This document shows positions 33,908-42,265 of a stretch of DNA of 64,000 bases, in pieces (positions within the stretch are counted from its first letter, which is position 1; every line of letters begins with the position of its first letter). The notes under the pieces were generated by a model. The model ran no database searches. It had not been told where the DNA came from and saw only the letters and a list, made by a program, of their open reading frames with translations. The DNA is from Mariniflexile gromovii (GTDB lineage: Bacteria; Bacteroidota; Bacteroidia; Flavobacteriales; Flavobacteriaceae), in the NCBI RefSeq assembly GCF_017814435.1, contig NZ_JAGJCB010000016.1, positions 1 to 64,000 on the forward strand. The letters are read 5' to 3'. The translations under genes were made by a program, and so were the position numbers.

Positions 33908-33959
33908 CAAATTTAGAGTATGACGTTGCGTAAGAGTCAAATGTTTTTATGATTATTTT
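33908..33959 (-). promoter_or_regulatory. MerR-type promoter of the SRPBCC-DinB / DUF1330 unit
   Basis: The same TTGACTCTTACGCAACGTCA dyad as in front of the merR gene is followed, after the same 22-base spacing from TTG, by TAAATTTG (a perfect -7 box). It overlaps the 3' end of the YdeI-like gene by a few bases. Confidence 0.75.
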
Positions 33960-34567
33960 TTAGCATACTGCCAAAACCTATCTTTTCCTTCCGCTATCCA
34001 TTCCAAAGATTGCTCGATTCTTTTATTCCGTGTGGCTTCTGTTTTTGCGTCTATAATCCAAACTAAATAGTTCTTGCGAAATGAATCGGATTTGGTTTCA
34101 AAAATTTCTTTTGCTTTGGGATTCGTTGTCAATTTTTCAGTAAAGTAATCAGGTGTTTCAATCACTTTTGGTTTGTCCGACTTTTTCGCTACGACCTTAA
34201 TTCCTTTCTCGTTTAATTCCATTGCCTCTTTAATAAAATTAACAAATTCTTTGTCTGTCGGTAAATCGGATAGCGTTGTGATTTTGCCCAAAAAACGTTG
34301 AATGGGTTTCAGGTCTTTGCTTTCTTTCAACCTTTCATCTTTCATTAATTCGGCCTTAATAAATGAGAACGAGCAATGATTTTTATAGGAAGCCATTACA
34401 CACATAAAATCGCCTTTATAGTCAAAGTGTGGAATTCCCCATTTAATGGCTTCATCTACATTTGGGCAAGTGTCGTGAACTAATTGTCTCCAATGTTCTA
34501 AAATTGGTTTCGCAAAATCTTCTGCCTTTGCTATGTAAGCATCTACATCTGAATTAAACTTTTTCAT
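33953..34567 (-). CDS. YdeI/OmpD-associated (DUF1801 + DUF1905-like tail) family protein
   Basis: A 204 aa protein. The N-terminal DUF1801 fold shows WRQLVHDTCPNVDEAIKWGIPHFDYKGDFMCVMA. The C-terminal YdeI-type tail shows FETKSDSFRKNYLVWIIDAKTEATRNKRIEQSLEWIAEG. The family is widespread in detox/stress clusters. The biochemical role is not settled. It is the last gene of a four-gene unit headed by an ArsR repressor. Confidence 0.85.
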   Translation of the reverse strand: MKKFNSDVDAYIAKAEDFAKPILEHWRQLVHDTCPNVDEAIKWGIPHFDYKGDFMCVMASYKNHCSFSFIKAELMKDERLKESKDLKPIQRFLGKITTLSDLPTDKEFVNFIKEAMELNEKGIKVVAKKSDKPKVIETPDYFTEKLTTNPKAKEIFETKSDSFRKNYLVWIIDAKTEATRNKRIEQSLEWIAEGKDRFWQYAKK

Positions 34568-34586
34568 TGTAATTGTTCTTAAGCTG

Positions 34587-34964
34587 TTATTTAATTAGTA
34601 CAAAATACTTTTCTTTATTTTCATAGATAATCCAAAGGTTTATGGCAAGTAATACTAGTACAATAGGCAAACCTGATGGAGCAGAAATGATGTTTGTTAA
34701 AAGTATACCAATCATTACTGGGAAAATTACGATGGCACCATGTGCTCTTGTTTTAGGAATGGCAAATAATAAACCACCAAGAAATTCTGCAAATCCTACC
34801 AATGGCATAAGCCAAACAATCTCCATAAATGCAGTCATTAGCTTTACCATATTTTTGGGTATATCATCAGGCATTGGCATATAATTAAAAAATTTATTAA
34901 GTCCTGCGTTGATAAACATAAGCCCGAATAACAGACTTACAACGAAAATTATTTTATTTTTCAT
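34587..34964 (-). CDS. DoxX-family membrane protein
   Basis: A 125 aa protein with four hydrophobic segments and the DoxX pattern: LFGLMFINAGLNKFF, GFAEFLGGLLFAIPKTRAHGA, VMIGILLTNIISAPSGLPIVL. DoxX-like proteins are linked to oxidative stress and thiol handling. It is co-transcribed with the SRPBCC gene 4 bases upstream and the YdeI-like gene downstream. Confidence 0.88.
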   Translation of the reverse strand: MKNKIIFVVSLLFGLMFINAGLNKFFNYMPMPDDIPKNMVKLMTAFMEIVWLMPLVGFAEFLGGLLFAIPKTRAHGAIVIFPVMIGILLTNIISAPSGLPIVLVLLAINLWIIYENKEKYFVLIK

Positions 34965-34968
34965 CTTT

Positions 34969-35472
34969 TTACTTTTTTAATGTTTCTAATAGTTCATCCA
35001 ATTTCTCCAGTGTTGAAATCATACCTTCTTTCATTCCCATATTGATCACTGTTTCGAGGTCGTTTAACGAATCGTAAGTAACCACAGTTGTAACTGTGGC
35101 ATTTTCGCCCTTGTCATTAAAAGTCACTTTCCAGTTTGCCGTAGGAAGCTCTTGATTTATGGTGCCTTCACTATCGCAAAATGCATCAATTGTTCGATAA
35201 TAATCAATAGGGTTTACATCGTGATATTTGGTATAACCCCAATATTCTGTGCCATCTGGGTCAATCATTGCGTAATGCCAATGTCCATCATTTTTAAAGT
35301 CCATTGACTTTGTTTTGGTGGTAAATGGTTTTGGCGCAAACCATTGGTCCAACAACTCTTGTTTGGTATAACAATCCCAAACTAATTGTCTTTCTGCATT
35401 AAACTCTCTTATGATAGTAAGCGTGTTATTTTCCTTATCTACTAGGAAATCGAATTGTAAATTACTTTTCAT
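34969..35472 (-). CDS. SRPBCC (AHSA1) domain protein
   Basis: A 167 aa AHSA1-type protein ([77 protein letters not shown]). It overlaps the upstream ArsR gene by 11 bases. The ArsR-SRPBCC pair is a very common bacterial unit whose ligand is unknown. Confidence 0.88.
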   Translation of the reverse strand: MKSNLQFDFLVDKENNTLTIIREFNAERQLVWDCYTKQELLDQWFAPKPFTTKTKSMDFKNDGHWHYAMIDPDGTEYWGYTKYHDVNPIDYYRTIDAFCDSEGTINQELPTANWKVTFNDKGENATVTTVVTYDSLNDLETVINMGMKEGMISTLEKLDELLETLKK

Positions 35473-35794
35473 TTTTTTGATTTTTAAGTGTTGCTAATAA
35501 ATTGTCTAATTGGCCAAAGCGGTTTTCCCAAATTTTTCTGAATTGTTCCAACCATTTATCTATTTCTTTCATTTTATCGATTTTTATTTGATAATAAATC
35601 TCTCGACCCTGTTGATGAGATTCTATAAGTTCACACTCGTTTAAAATTTGAATGTGCTTAGAAATCGTAGGTCTAGCTGTGTCAAAATTTGATGCAATGT
35701 CTCCAGCTGTCATAGTTTGCGTTGTAAGCAAAACTAATATGGTTCTTCTTGTTGGGTCTGCAATTGCTTGAAATATGTCTCGTCTTAATTTCAT
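35462..35794 (-). CDS. ArsR-family repressor
   Basis: A 110 aa winged-helix protein ([71 protein letters not shown]). It lacks the CxC metal motif of ArsR/SmtB sensors, so it belongs to the AHSA1-linked subgroup. It heads a four-gene unit. Two 18 bp direct repeats flank its -7 box and are the likely operator, so autoregulation is expected. Confidence 0.9.
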   Translation of the reverse strand: MKLRRDIFQAIADPTRRTILVLLTTQTMTAGDIASNFDTARPTISKHIQILNECELIESHQQGREIYYQIKIDKMKEIDKWLEQFRKIWENRFGQLDNLLATLKNQKNEK

Positions 35795-35795
35795 T

Positions 35796-35839
35796 ATGAA
35801 GTTATTTGACTACAAATATATATGAAGCCATTTAACTAC
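35796..35839 (-). promoter_or_regulatory. Promoter and repeated operator of the arsR-SRPBCC-doxX-ydeI unit
   Basis: ATGAAGTTATTTGACTAC (35796-35813) and ATGAAGCCATTTAACTAC (35822-35839) flank CAAATATA, which reads TATATTTG, a perfect -7 box, on the minus strand. The predicted transcription start leaves a leader of about 10 bases before the ArsR start. Confidence 0.75.
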
Positions 35840-35919
35840 GCAAATATTTTTCGTTTTTTTTAAAATTTTCTGTTTTATCAATAGTTATTTCATTTTTGAT
35901 GGATATAAGTAAATCAGTA

Positions 35920-36537
35920 CTATTTATTGATTACTGGGTAACGTAAATGAGTGACTCCTAAACCCGAAATTACGGTCGGATTGCCAAGTTCATACGGAAT
36001 ATTTGCGAGATGTTCAAAGAGCCGAACTCCAGAACCTAGAAAAACTGCTGCCATGTCAATGTGTATTTCATCGAGTAGACCAGCGTTTAGGCATTGTTGG
36101 ATTGTATTAGCTCCATGAACTGCAACTGCTTTTCCAGCTGCCGCCTTTTTAGCTTGTTTGATGGCAGATTCTAGACCATCTGTAACGAAGTTTACGTTCG
36201 AATTGGGCTTTGGCCAGCCATCGGGAATAGTGTGAGTCAGCACGAATGCTGATCCCCAACCGTGATTTCCTCCCCATCCTTCGGCAACATCAAAGGTGCG
36301 TCTACCGGTTAGTACAGCTCCAAGTTCATTTACAAGACTTTTATAATGATTTGCACTGGAACGAGAGAGTCGAAAAGTCATTGCATCTGCTCCACCAGCA
36401 GGAATTTCTATATCGCCAGAGAAGTACCAATCGAAAACTTCTTCTACACCATCCTTATCGTCTGCAACAAAACCATCAAGAGATATTGACATTACTGCGA
36501 TAACTTTGGAATTGTTTTTGTCTGTTTTCATTGTCAT
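35920..36537 (-). CDS. Dihydrofolate reductase-like (RibD C-terminal) family protein
   Basis: A 205 aa protein of the RibD_C/DfrA-like family: VIAVMSISLDGFVAD (cofactor side), GAVLTGRRTFDVAEGWGG, FVLTHTIPDGWP, AVHGANTIQQCLNAGLLDEIHIDMAAVFLGSGVRLFE. Family members are NADPH-dependent reductases of unassigned substrates and are common in resistance-like clusters. It lies 6 bases after a VOC protein gene, so both are probably co-transcribed. Confidence 0.88.
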   Translation of the reverse strand: MTMKTDKNNSKVIAVMSISLDGFVADDKDGVEEVFDWYFSGDIEIPAGGADAMTFRLSRSSANHYKSLVNELGAVLTGRRTFDVAEGWGGNHGWGSAFVLTHTIPDGWPKPNSNVNFVTDGLESAIKQAKKAAAGKAVAVHGANTIQQCLNAGLLDEIHIDMAAVFLGSGVRLFEHLANIPYELGNPTVISGLGVTHLRYPVINK

Positions 36538-36543
36538 TGATTC

Positions 36544-36999
36544 TTAATTTTTTGGTGAATATTTAACTATGTCGATTCCAATACCGTTGGGGTCTTGAAT
36601 TGCAAAATGCCTGTCGCCCCAAGGTTCATCTCTGATGTCAATTTCAATTTTTACACCTTGCTTTTTTAGCTCGTTATAAATCTTATCCACATCATCTACT
36701 TCAATGGTCAAATACATACCTTCTCCTGTAAAAGGTTTTTGAAATAAAGGTTGCTGACTTGGATGATTCGGCATCAAAAAACTTACTTCATTTTCTTTGT
36801 TTGGAGTGTGCATTAAGAGATAAAACTCATTTTCAAAAGTGACACCAAAGTCTAAAATTTTGGTGTAGAATTTTTTAGTATCTTCCATTTTATCTGTTAC
36901 AATGCCTGCGTTTAGTTTCATATTCATGTTGTGTTTGGTTTGTGAATGACAAGTGATTACGGTGTTAATTAAAATTATTAGACTTAATAATGTTTTCAT
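36544..36999 (-). CDS. VOC (glyoxalase/bleomycin-resistance fold) protein with an export signal
   Basis: A 151 aa protein. Residues 27-150 form a VOC domain (AGIVTDKMEDTKKFYTKIL, GEGMYLTIEVDDVDKIYNELKKQG, FAIQDPNGIGIDIVKYSP). The first 20 residues (MKTLLSLIILINTVITCHSQ) are a good signal peptide, with Cys17 in a lipobox-like ITC. If this is used the protein is exported or membrane-anchored, which is unusual for the family. A start at Met25 or Met27 would give the usual cytoplasmic form. It is transcribed with the reductase-like gene. Confidence 0.78.
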   Translation of the reverse strand: MKTLLSLIILINTVITCHSQTKHNMNMKLNAGIVTDKMEDTKKFYTKILDFGVTFENEFYLLMHTPNKENEVSFLMPNHPSQQPLFQKPFTGEGMYLTIEVDDVDKIYNELKKQGVKIEIDIRDEPWGDRHFAIQDPNGIGIDIVKYSPKN

Positions 37000-37068
37000 A
37001 TTAAATAAATTAATGTTTTTACAAATTTGAGATTATCTCATTTAATAATATTGTAAAAAATGGACATA

Positions 37069-37884
37069 TTACCTACCAAAAGCTTTGGTTGGAGTTACGC
37101 CATAAAAAGTTTTAAATTCTTTGATAAAATGCGCTTGGTCGTAATAACCCGAATCGTAAAATAATTTATTTTCTTTAAGACTTTTAGAAGAAGGTTTTGC
37201 TCTAAGTATGTTTTGAAATCTAACTACTTTACTAAAGGATTTAGGTGTGGTGCCAATATAAAGATCAAATAATCTTCTTAACTGCCTACTGCTAATGCCA
37301 ACATTCAAATCTTTTTGAATATTGAGCACACCTTGTTGTTGAAGAATTACATGTATGGCATTGTACAACCTTGTATCAAAATTGAATGCCGTTCTTGAGA
37401 TTAGATCTTTAAAAAAATAGTCAAGTTTTTTTCTTATAATATCAAATTCAGAAACAGCATGCAATGAGTTCATTAGGAAAGCATGAGTTTCATTAGAAAC
37501 TATTTCTAAGTTTATATATTGATTGCTAAGTTGAGAAGCATCTATTTTAAAAACTTGAGGAAACATTGTTGGCAAGAACCTTATTCCTATATAATGAAAT
37601 GAATTTTTTAGTTCAAACTCGGTATATTTATTACAAAAGCCCATGACATAACTTTCTTGAATATTATTTATTTCAAAGTAAATATCAATACAGCCATCAG
37701 CAACAACTCTATAAGTAAATGGAGTATCTAGTGGTTTAGTGGTTTTCAATTCCCAATAGCAAAATATTACATTTTGAAGGGTAACATCTGGTAGATATTC
37801 ACAATATTGAACACTTTCACCTGACTTTTTTACGGTGGGTTGAATAGGCAAAAATAGTTCTCTAATTTTTGACTGATTTATCAC
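37069..37884 (-). CDS. AraC-family regulator with DUF6597-type N-terminus
   Basis: A 271 aa regulator. The N-terminal domain (VTLQNVIFCYWELKT, YRVVADGCIDIYFE, GIRFLPTMFPQVF) is typical of DUF6597 sensors. The C-terminal HTH (about 185-268) shows VGISSRQLRRLFDLYIGTTPKSFSKVVRFQNIL and YDSGYYDQAHFIKEFKTFYGVTP. It is upstream of the VOC/RibD_C pair on the same strand and divergent from another AraC gene. It probably controls its own neighbours. Confidence 0.88.
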   Translation of the reverse strand: MINQSKIRELFLPIQPTVKKSGESVQYCEYLPDVTLQNVIFCYWELKTTKPLDTPFTYRVVADGCIDIYFEINNIQESYVMGFCNKYTEFELKNSFHYIGIRFLPTMFPQVFKIDASQLSNQYINLEIVSNETHAFLMNSLHAVSEFDIIRKKLDYFFKDLISRTAFNFDTRLYNAIHVILQQQGVLNIQKDLNVGISSRQLRRLFDLYIGTTPKSFSKVVRFQNILRAKPSSKSLKENKLFYDSGYYDQAHFIKEFKTFYGVTPTKAFGR

Positions 37885-38089
37885 TATTATTCTTTTTGTG
37901 TTATGATAGATGGTAGTTTATTATTTTTTAATACAGTTTGATTTTATTTACAACCTCCAATTGTATAAAAGCCAACTAAACGTTACCAAAACTAACTATA
38001 GTATATCTTTTATAATAGAATAAAACCGACATTAAAATTTTGATTTTAGGTGTTTTAAATTAATTTTATATAAATTATAAAGTGTATTT

Positions 38090-38893
38090 ATGTACGTAGA
38101 GCAAATTTTGCCACCCCATAATTTGAGAAAATTTATTCGCTTTTTTTGGGTAATTGAATATAATAGCATGGTTGACAATGATCATGTTTTTAAGGTTTTT
38201 GCAAGACGATATCCAAGAATTGTTTTTCAACATAACAATGGCAATTCAGGGATTTATAATGGCAAGGACTTTTTACCATTGGCTTATTTTAGTGGGTTGA
38301 ATATAATGCCTTACGAATGCGGAATACAACCAAGTATAAGCATTACAGGAGTTAGTTTTTATCCCTATGCGATAAAGCAATTGTTTGGTATTGATGCTTA
38401 CGAATTGTTGAATGAATTACCAGAAGTTAATTTCTTATTGCCAAAATCATTTACTGAAAAAATGATTGATACTAAAGAAAAAAATAAAAGAATCCAGTTA
38501 TTGATAGATTATTTTAATGACAAAGTAGACCAGATAAAAAAATATGATGCTTTTAACGAAATAGTTTGGGAAACGTTTCAAAATGAGATTAAGGAAAGTA
38601 ATGTGCATAGTTTTTTGAAAAAATTTAAAATTTCTGAAAGGCAACTGGAAAGAAGGTTTAAAAACAATATTGGTTTAACACCTAATCAATTTTTAAGAAT
38701 TAATAGATTTGAAAAATCGATACAATTAATTAAAGAATCAAATGTGCTCAGTGATATTGTTTTCAAATTAAATTATAGCGACCAGTCACATTTTTGCAGA
38801 GATTTTAAAGAGTTTTCACAGTTTACTCCAACCCAATTTATGAAACTTAATGTTTTGCTTGAGGAAAATTCATCGGTTATTTTAAAAAAATGA
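38090..38893 (+). CDS. AraC-family regulator with DUF6597-type N-terminus (divergent copy)
   Basis: A 267 aa regulator, similar in design to its divergent neighbour: LPPHNLRKFIRFFWVIEYN and PRIVFQHNNG in the sensor part, FKISERQLERRFKNNIGLTPNQFLRINRFEKSI and LNYSDQSHFCRDFKEFSQFTPTQF in the HTH. It is the last intact gene before the integrase relic at 38.9 kb, so it marks the right edge of the first cargo module. Confidence 0.88.
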   Translation: MYVEQILPPHNLRKFIRFFWVIEYNSMVDNDHVFKVFARRYPRIVFQHNNGNSGIYNGKDFLPLAYFSGLNIMPYECGIQPSISITGVSFYPYAIKQLFGIDAYELLNELPEVNFLLPKSFTEKMIDTKEKNKRIQLLIDYFNDKVDQIKKYDAFNEIVWETFQNEIKESNVHSFLKKFKISERQLERRFKNNIGLTPNQFLRINRFEKSIQLIKESNVLSDIVFKLNYSDQSHFCRDFKEFSQFTPTQFMKLNVLLEENSSVILKK

Positions 38894-38924
38894 TTCATCT
38901 TCATTATTACAAATGACATAAATT

Positions 38925-39172
38925 AATTGATTGAAGTTCAGCTTCAGTAAGGTAAACTCGTTCCACTTCTATAACTTCAGATGTGTAGTTTGCAAATGGG
39001 TTTTTATCTAGCCAGTCATTGGCCAAACATATCTTTATAATTTTATTGAAGTTTTTGATGTATTTAACAGTTGTATTGTTAGCACAATTTCTAACGTTTC
39101 TTAACTGGAATTCATAATCAGTAATAAAAGCATGAACAATCTTTGTAATATCAATAGCTGAAATATTGTAAT
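38925..39172 (-). pseudogene. Integrase relic C (middle part only)
   Basis: About 250 bp match the middle of integrase copies A and B: TTTGCAAATGGGTTTTTATC, CAGTCATTGGCCAAACAT, ATTCATAATCAGTAATAAAA. Many scattered differences show it is older or from a sister element. Both ends of the gene are gone. The orientation is the same as that of the other copies. Confidence 0.8.
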
Positions 39173-39353
39173 TTATTATTCTCTTAGTGTATCCAAAAAT
39201 TTTGTTTTCATTGATGAATTTATAATTATTTTTTTAATAGAGAAACCCATAATTTTCTTGGAGTTAAAAAACATGGGCTTACTTAAAATTAGTTGCTATT
39301 AACTAGTTTAGAATTTATAGAATTCTGCATTTGTTTTTAGAATATCCACTATA

Positions 39354-39649
39354 TTAATTTTCAGTATTTGGTATAAGTACCGATTTAATAACATGAATTA
39401 TTTCATTTTTTGTTTTGATATCAAAATATGAGATTTCAATATTTTCATTTCCAGAACCATCTTTAATGGTGATTTTGTCAGTGGATTTTGTAAACACTAG
39501 ATTATCACTTTCTAAACTTGCAGCAGATTGTAAACCATCTGTTAGTGTTTTTTGGATATGTCCTTGGTTGTGATGATATGATGTTTTAAGATAGGGGAGA
39601 GTGTACTCTCACCAATGTCCTCAATTTTATCCCAATTGTCGTTGGACAT
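39354..39649 (-). pseudogene. Decayed small gene of unknown family
   Basis: It starts MSNDNWDKIEDIGESTLS; one base shift later the frame reads SYHHNQGHIQKTLTDGLQS and continues to FDIKTKNEIIHVIKSVL before a stop. I do not recognise the family. It lies between integrase relic C and the lipoprotein gene. The rest of the 38.9-39.9 kb gap shows nothing else. Confidence 0.45.
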
Positions 39650-39936
39650 ATTTAAAATAAATAATTGTTTGGTTGAGAGAAGTGGGAGTGTTGTAAGTAC
39701 CAGGTAAAGGGCTTGACTGAGCTTAATTAATTATCAGTTTCTTTAGAGCTTTTCAATGCCGTTTTTATAATAAACTTTTTTAGATTCATTTTTGAGGTTT
39801 ACTGTTGTTGATTTGTTGATACTTTAAATTAGCAATTTTGAATAGTAAACTCTTTGAACATACTATTTCCTTTGCAGAAAAATTAAATTTTTTTAAATAC
39901 TGGATTAGTTAAATAAATAGTTTAAAATTAATTATT

Positions 39937-40455
39937 ATGTTAAAAAGAAAACATCTTGTTTTATTAATGTGTGGGATTTATTCTTGCGCTTTATTTTTTA
40001 TGTCTTGCAATGATGACGATACGTTGTCTAAAGATGAGGTTATTAAAGAAAAGTTAAACGAAGTCAGAAATATAACTTCTGATATACGTACAACTGAGAA
40101 AGCAGCTGAAAAAGGTTGGGATGAAGCTCTTTCGGAATGCGTTGAACATCCCACCGAAGGAGCTATGGGATACCACATTGCTCGTATGGAATATATGGAT
40201 GGAAGAGTGAACCATAAGGAACCGCAAGTGCTTTTATTTGCAAAGAAGAAGAATAGTGAAGATTTAGAGTTAGTTGGAGTGGAATATATTGTTCCCTTTG
40301 GTATTCATCCGTCAAGTAAGGAAGCTCCAGAATTATTTTTTCAAAAATTCCATAAAAATATGGATCAGGAAATTTGGGCTTTGCATGTATGGACTGAAAG
40401 GGAAAATCCAAAAGGAATTTTTTATGATTGGAATCCTGACGTTTCTTGTCAATAG
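39937..40455 (+). CDS. Lipoprotein of unknown function
   Basis: A 172 aa exported lipoprotein; hydrophobic N-terminus with lipobox FFMSC followed by NDDD. The body (ATGC-free of known catalytic motifs) contains EHPTEGAMGYHIARMEYMDG, LVGVEYIVPFG and IWALHVWTERENPKGIFYDWNP. The pattern is that of small secreted Bacteroidota proteins that I cannot assign. A cytochrome-c-like lipoprotein follows 235 bases downstream on the same strand. Confidence 0.7.
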   Translation: MLKRKHLVLLMCGIYSCALFFMSCNDDDTLSKDEVIKEKLNEVRNITSDIRTTEKAAEKGWDEALSECVEHPTEGAMGYHIARMEYMDGRVNHKEPQVLLFAKKKNSEDLELVGVEYIVPFGIHPSSKEAPELFFQKFHKNMDQEIWALHVWTERENPKGIFYDWNPDVSCQ

Positions 40456-40690
40456 GTCATTTAGTATCAATTAAGAATAGTATAAAAAAATAGATTTGTC
40501 CAGTAAATGTCAATAAATTAAGCATGTGAAAAATATTGCTTTTATTGTTGAATACTTAAAAAAATATAGCATTTAAATTAGCAATTATTAATAGTAGTTT
40601 ACAAATACAGCCTTGTTTTTGTGTGTATGTTTATTACAAAATCATAATTAATATAACGTTGAATTTGATTATTAAGTTAAAAAAAGAAAA

Positions 40691-41275
40691 ATGAAAAATA
40701 TTATTTTTAAAGCATTATTGTTATCCTTAATCATAGCATCTTGTAAGAAAAATACGGAAGTAGATACAGTGAAGTTAGGAGATAAGATTCAGCTTGAAGA
40801 ATCTGTACGAAGAGGAGAGTATTTAGTTGGTATAATGGATTGTGCTGCCTGTCATACTCCAAAATTGTTCACTCCTAATGGCCCTGTATTAGATGAAAGT
40901 CGATTGTTTTCTGGCTTTAATTCAAACAATGAATTGCCAAAACTCAGTAATACAGAACTGGAATTGGCAAAAAAGTGGGTGCTTTTTAGTGGTGATATGA
41001 CATCTTCTGTAGGGCCTTGGGGGATTTCTTATACTGCGAATATCACATCGGATGATACAGGTATTGGGACATGGTCTTTTGAACAGTTTGAAAGGGCTAT
41101 TAGAAAAGGAAAATATAAAGGTTTAGAAAATGGAAGACCTTTACTACCTCCAATGCCGTGGCAAGCTTATAAAGATTTAAGTGAAACGGATCTAAGAGCA
41201 ATTTTTGATTTTTTAAAAAGTACTAAGCCAATCGAGAATATTGTACCTCCTCCAACACCTCTTATTCAAAATTGA
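40691..41275 (+). CDS. c-type cytochrome lipoprotein
   Basis: A 194 aa exported protein. The lipobox IIASC gives an acylated Cys18. One haem-binding CAACH motif (Cys51, Cys54, His55) is present. LLPPMPWQAYKDLSETDLRAIFDFLKS holds the likely Met ligand and the closing helix. Such cytochromes often accept electrons from periplasmic dehydrogenases. None is encoded here, so the partner is elsewhere. A long palindrome lies between it and the AraC gene. Confidence 0.85.
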   Translation: MKNIIFKALLLSLIIASCKKNTEVDTVKLGDKIQLEESVRRGEYLVGIMDCAACHTPKLFTPNGPVLDESRLFSGFNSNNELPKLSNTELELAKKWVLFSGDMTSSVGPWGISYTANITSDDTGIGTWSFEQFERAIRKGKYKGLENGRPLLPPMPWQAYKDLSETDLRAIFDFLKSTKPIENIVPPPTPLIQN

Positions 41276-41314
41276 GTAGATTTTTTTATAATTTATTTAA
41301 TTAAATTTTAAAAG

Positions 41315-41354
41315 TGCTTGCAAAAATATACCGATTGGTATATTTTTGCAAGCA
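41315..41354 (+). promoter_or_regulatory. Long perfect palindrome with TetR-type operator and -7 box
   Basis: TGCTTGCAAAAATATACC, GATT, then the exact complement: an 18 bp perfect inverted repeat. Its centre is TATACC-N4-GGTATA, the same operator as in front of the TetR gene at 48.2-48.8 kb. TATTTTTG (41341-41348) is a -7 box for the AraC gene. It may also end the cytochrome transcript. Confidence 0.75.
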
Positions 41355-41367
41355 TAACTATTGATAT

Positions 41368-42264
41368 ATGATTGTAGCAAATAAATTTCCAAGTCAAGAG
41401 ATAAAGAATAAATTAAAGAATATCGTATCGGATGGAGGATTAAATTCTATAAAATGGCCTGATATTGTTATACATACAACAGTAAATAAGCACTCATCGA
41501 ATATTCCTGAGAGTTCATTTTCAATTTTATCTATAAATCAAGAGGGGGTTGCCCATATTAATCTTAAAAATAGAAAGTTAAAAATATGTAACAATACATT
41601 TATGGTTTTAACTCCCTTTCAAACTTTTGATTATATAATAGATTACAGTTTACCTATTGAGATTTTGAATGTTCATCTTAGTATAGAAACTTATCATGGT
41701 ATAAATGCTGCTTTTACTAAAGATCATGGAAAGTTACTCGATTTTCCTTTTGATATATGGGACGGGGATGTTTTAACTAGTCACATAAATTTTAAGCCAG
41801 AGGCATTTACATTTTTGCTCAATAATTATAATAATCAACAGGATGATGAAACTTATATTATGAATATAGTTAATCATATGATTTTTTTGAATAGAGAAAA
41901 TCTAAGATTAATTAATAATATTCAAGGGACTAAAAGCAGTACTAAAATAGAATTGTTTAAAAGAATGTTTTTGGCTAAGGATATAATTTACAGTCAATTT
42001 AATGACCCTCAACTCAATCTGGAGTATTTAAGCAGAGAAGTGTATATGTCTAGGTTTCATTTTTTAAGAGTGTTTAAGCAAACATTTGGAATAACGCCTT
42101 ATCAAATGATTAGAGATATTAGGATAAATAAAATTATTGAAATGATTTCTCAAAAAAATAAGAATATTAATGAAATATCAATGAATGTTGGACTTCGAGA
42201 ACCTAATTCAGTTTATGCTCTATTCAAAAAGGGAGCTTCATTTAATAAGAATTTAGTAAAGTAA
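41368..42264 (+). CDS. AraC-family regulator
   Basis: A 298 aa regulator with an N-terminal cupin-like sensing half (SSFSILSINQEGVAHINLKNRKL, NNTFMVLTPFQTFDY). A C-terminal HTH covers about 205-295 (NLEYLSREVYMSRFHFLRVFKQTFGITPYQMIRDIRINKI, ISMNVGLREPNSVYALFKKGASF). The final helix is slightly shorter than usual. A TetR-type operator overlaps its promoter, so it is likely repressed by the TetR protein of this module and in turn may control the genes on the opposite strand. Confidence 0.85.
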   Translation: MIVANKFPSQEIKNKLKNIVSDGGLNSIKWPDIVIHTTVNKHSSNIPESSFSILSINQEGVAHINLKNRKLKICNNTFMVLTPFQTFDYIIDYSLPIEILNVHLSIETYHGINAAFTKDHGKLLDFPFDIWDGDVLTSHINFKPEAFTFLLNNYNNQQDDETYIMNIVNHMIFLNRENLRLINNIQGTKSSTKIELFKRMFLAKDIIYSQFNDPQLNLEYLSREVYMSRFHFLRVFKQTFGITPYQMIRDIRINKIIEMISQKNKNINEISMNVGLREPNSVYALFKKGASFNKNLVK

Positions 42265-42265
42265 T

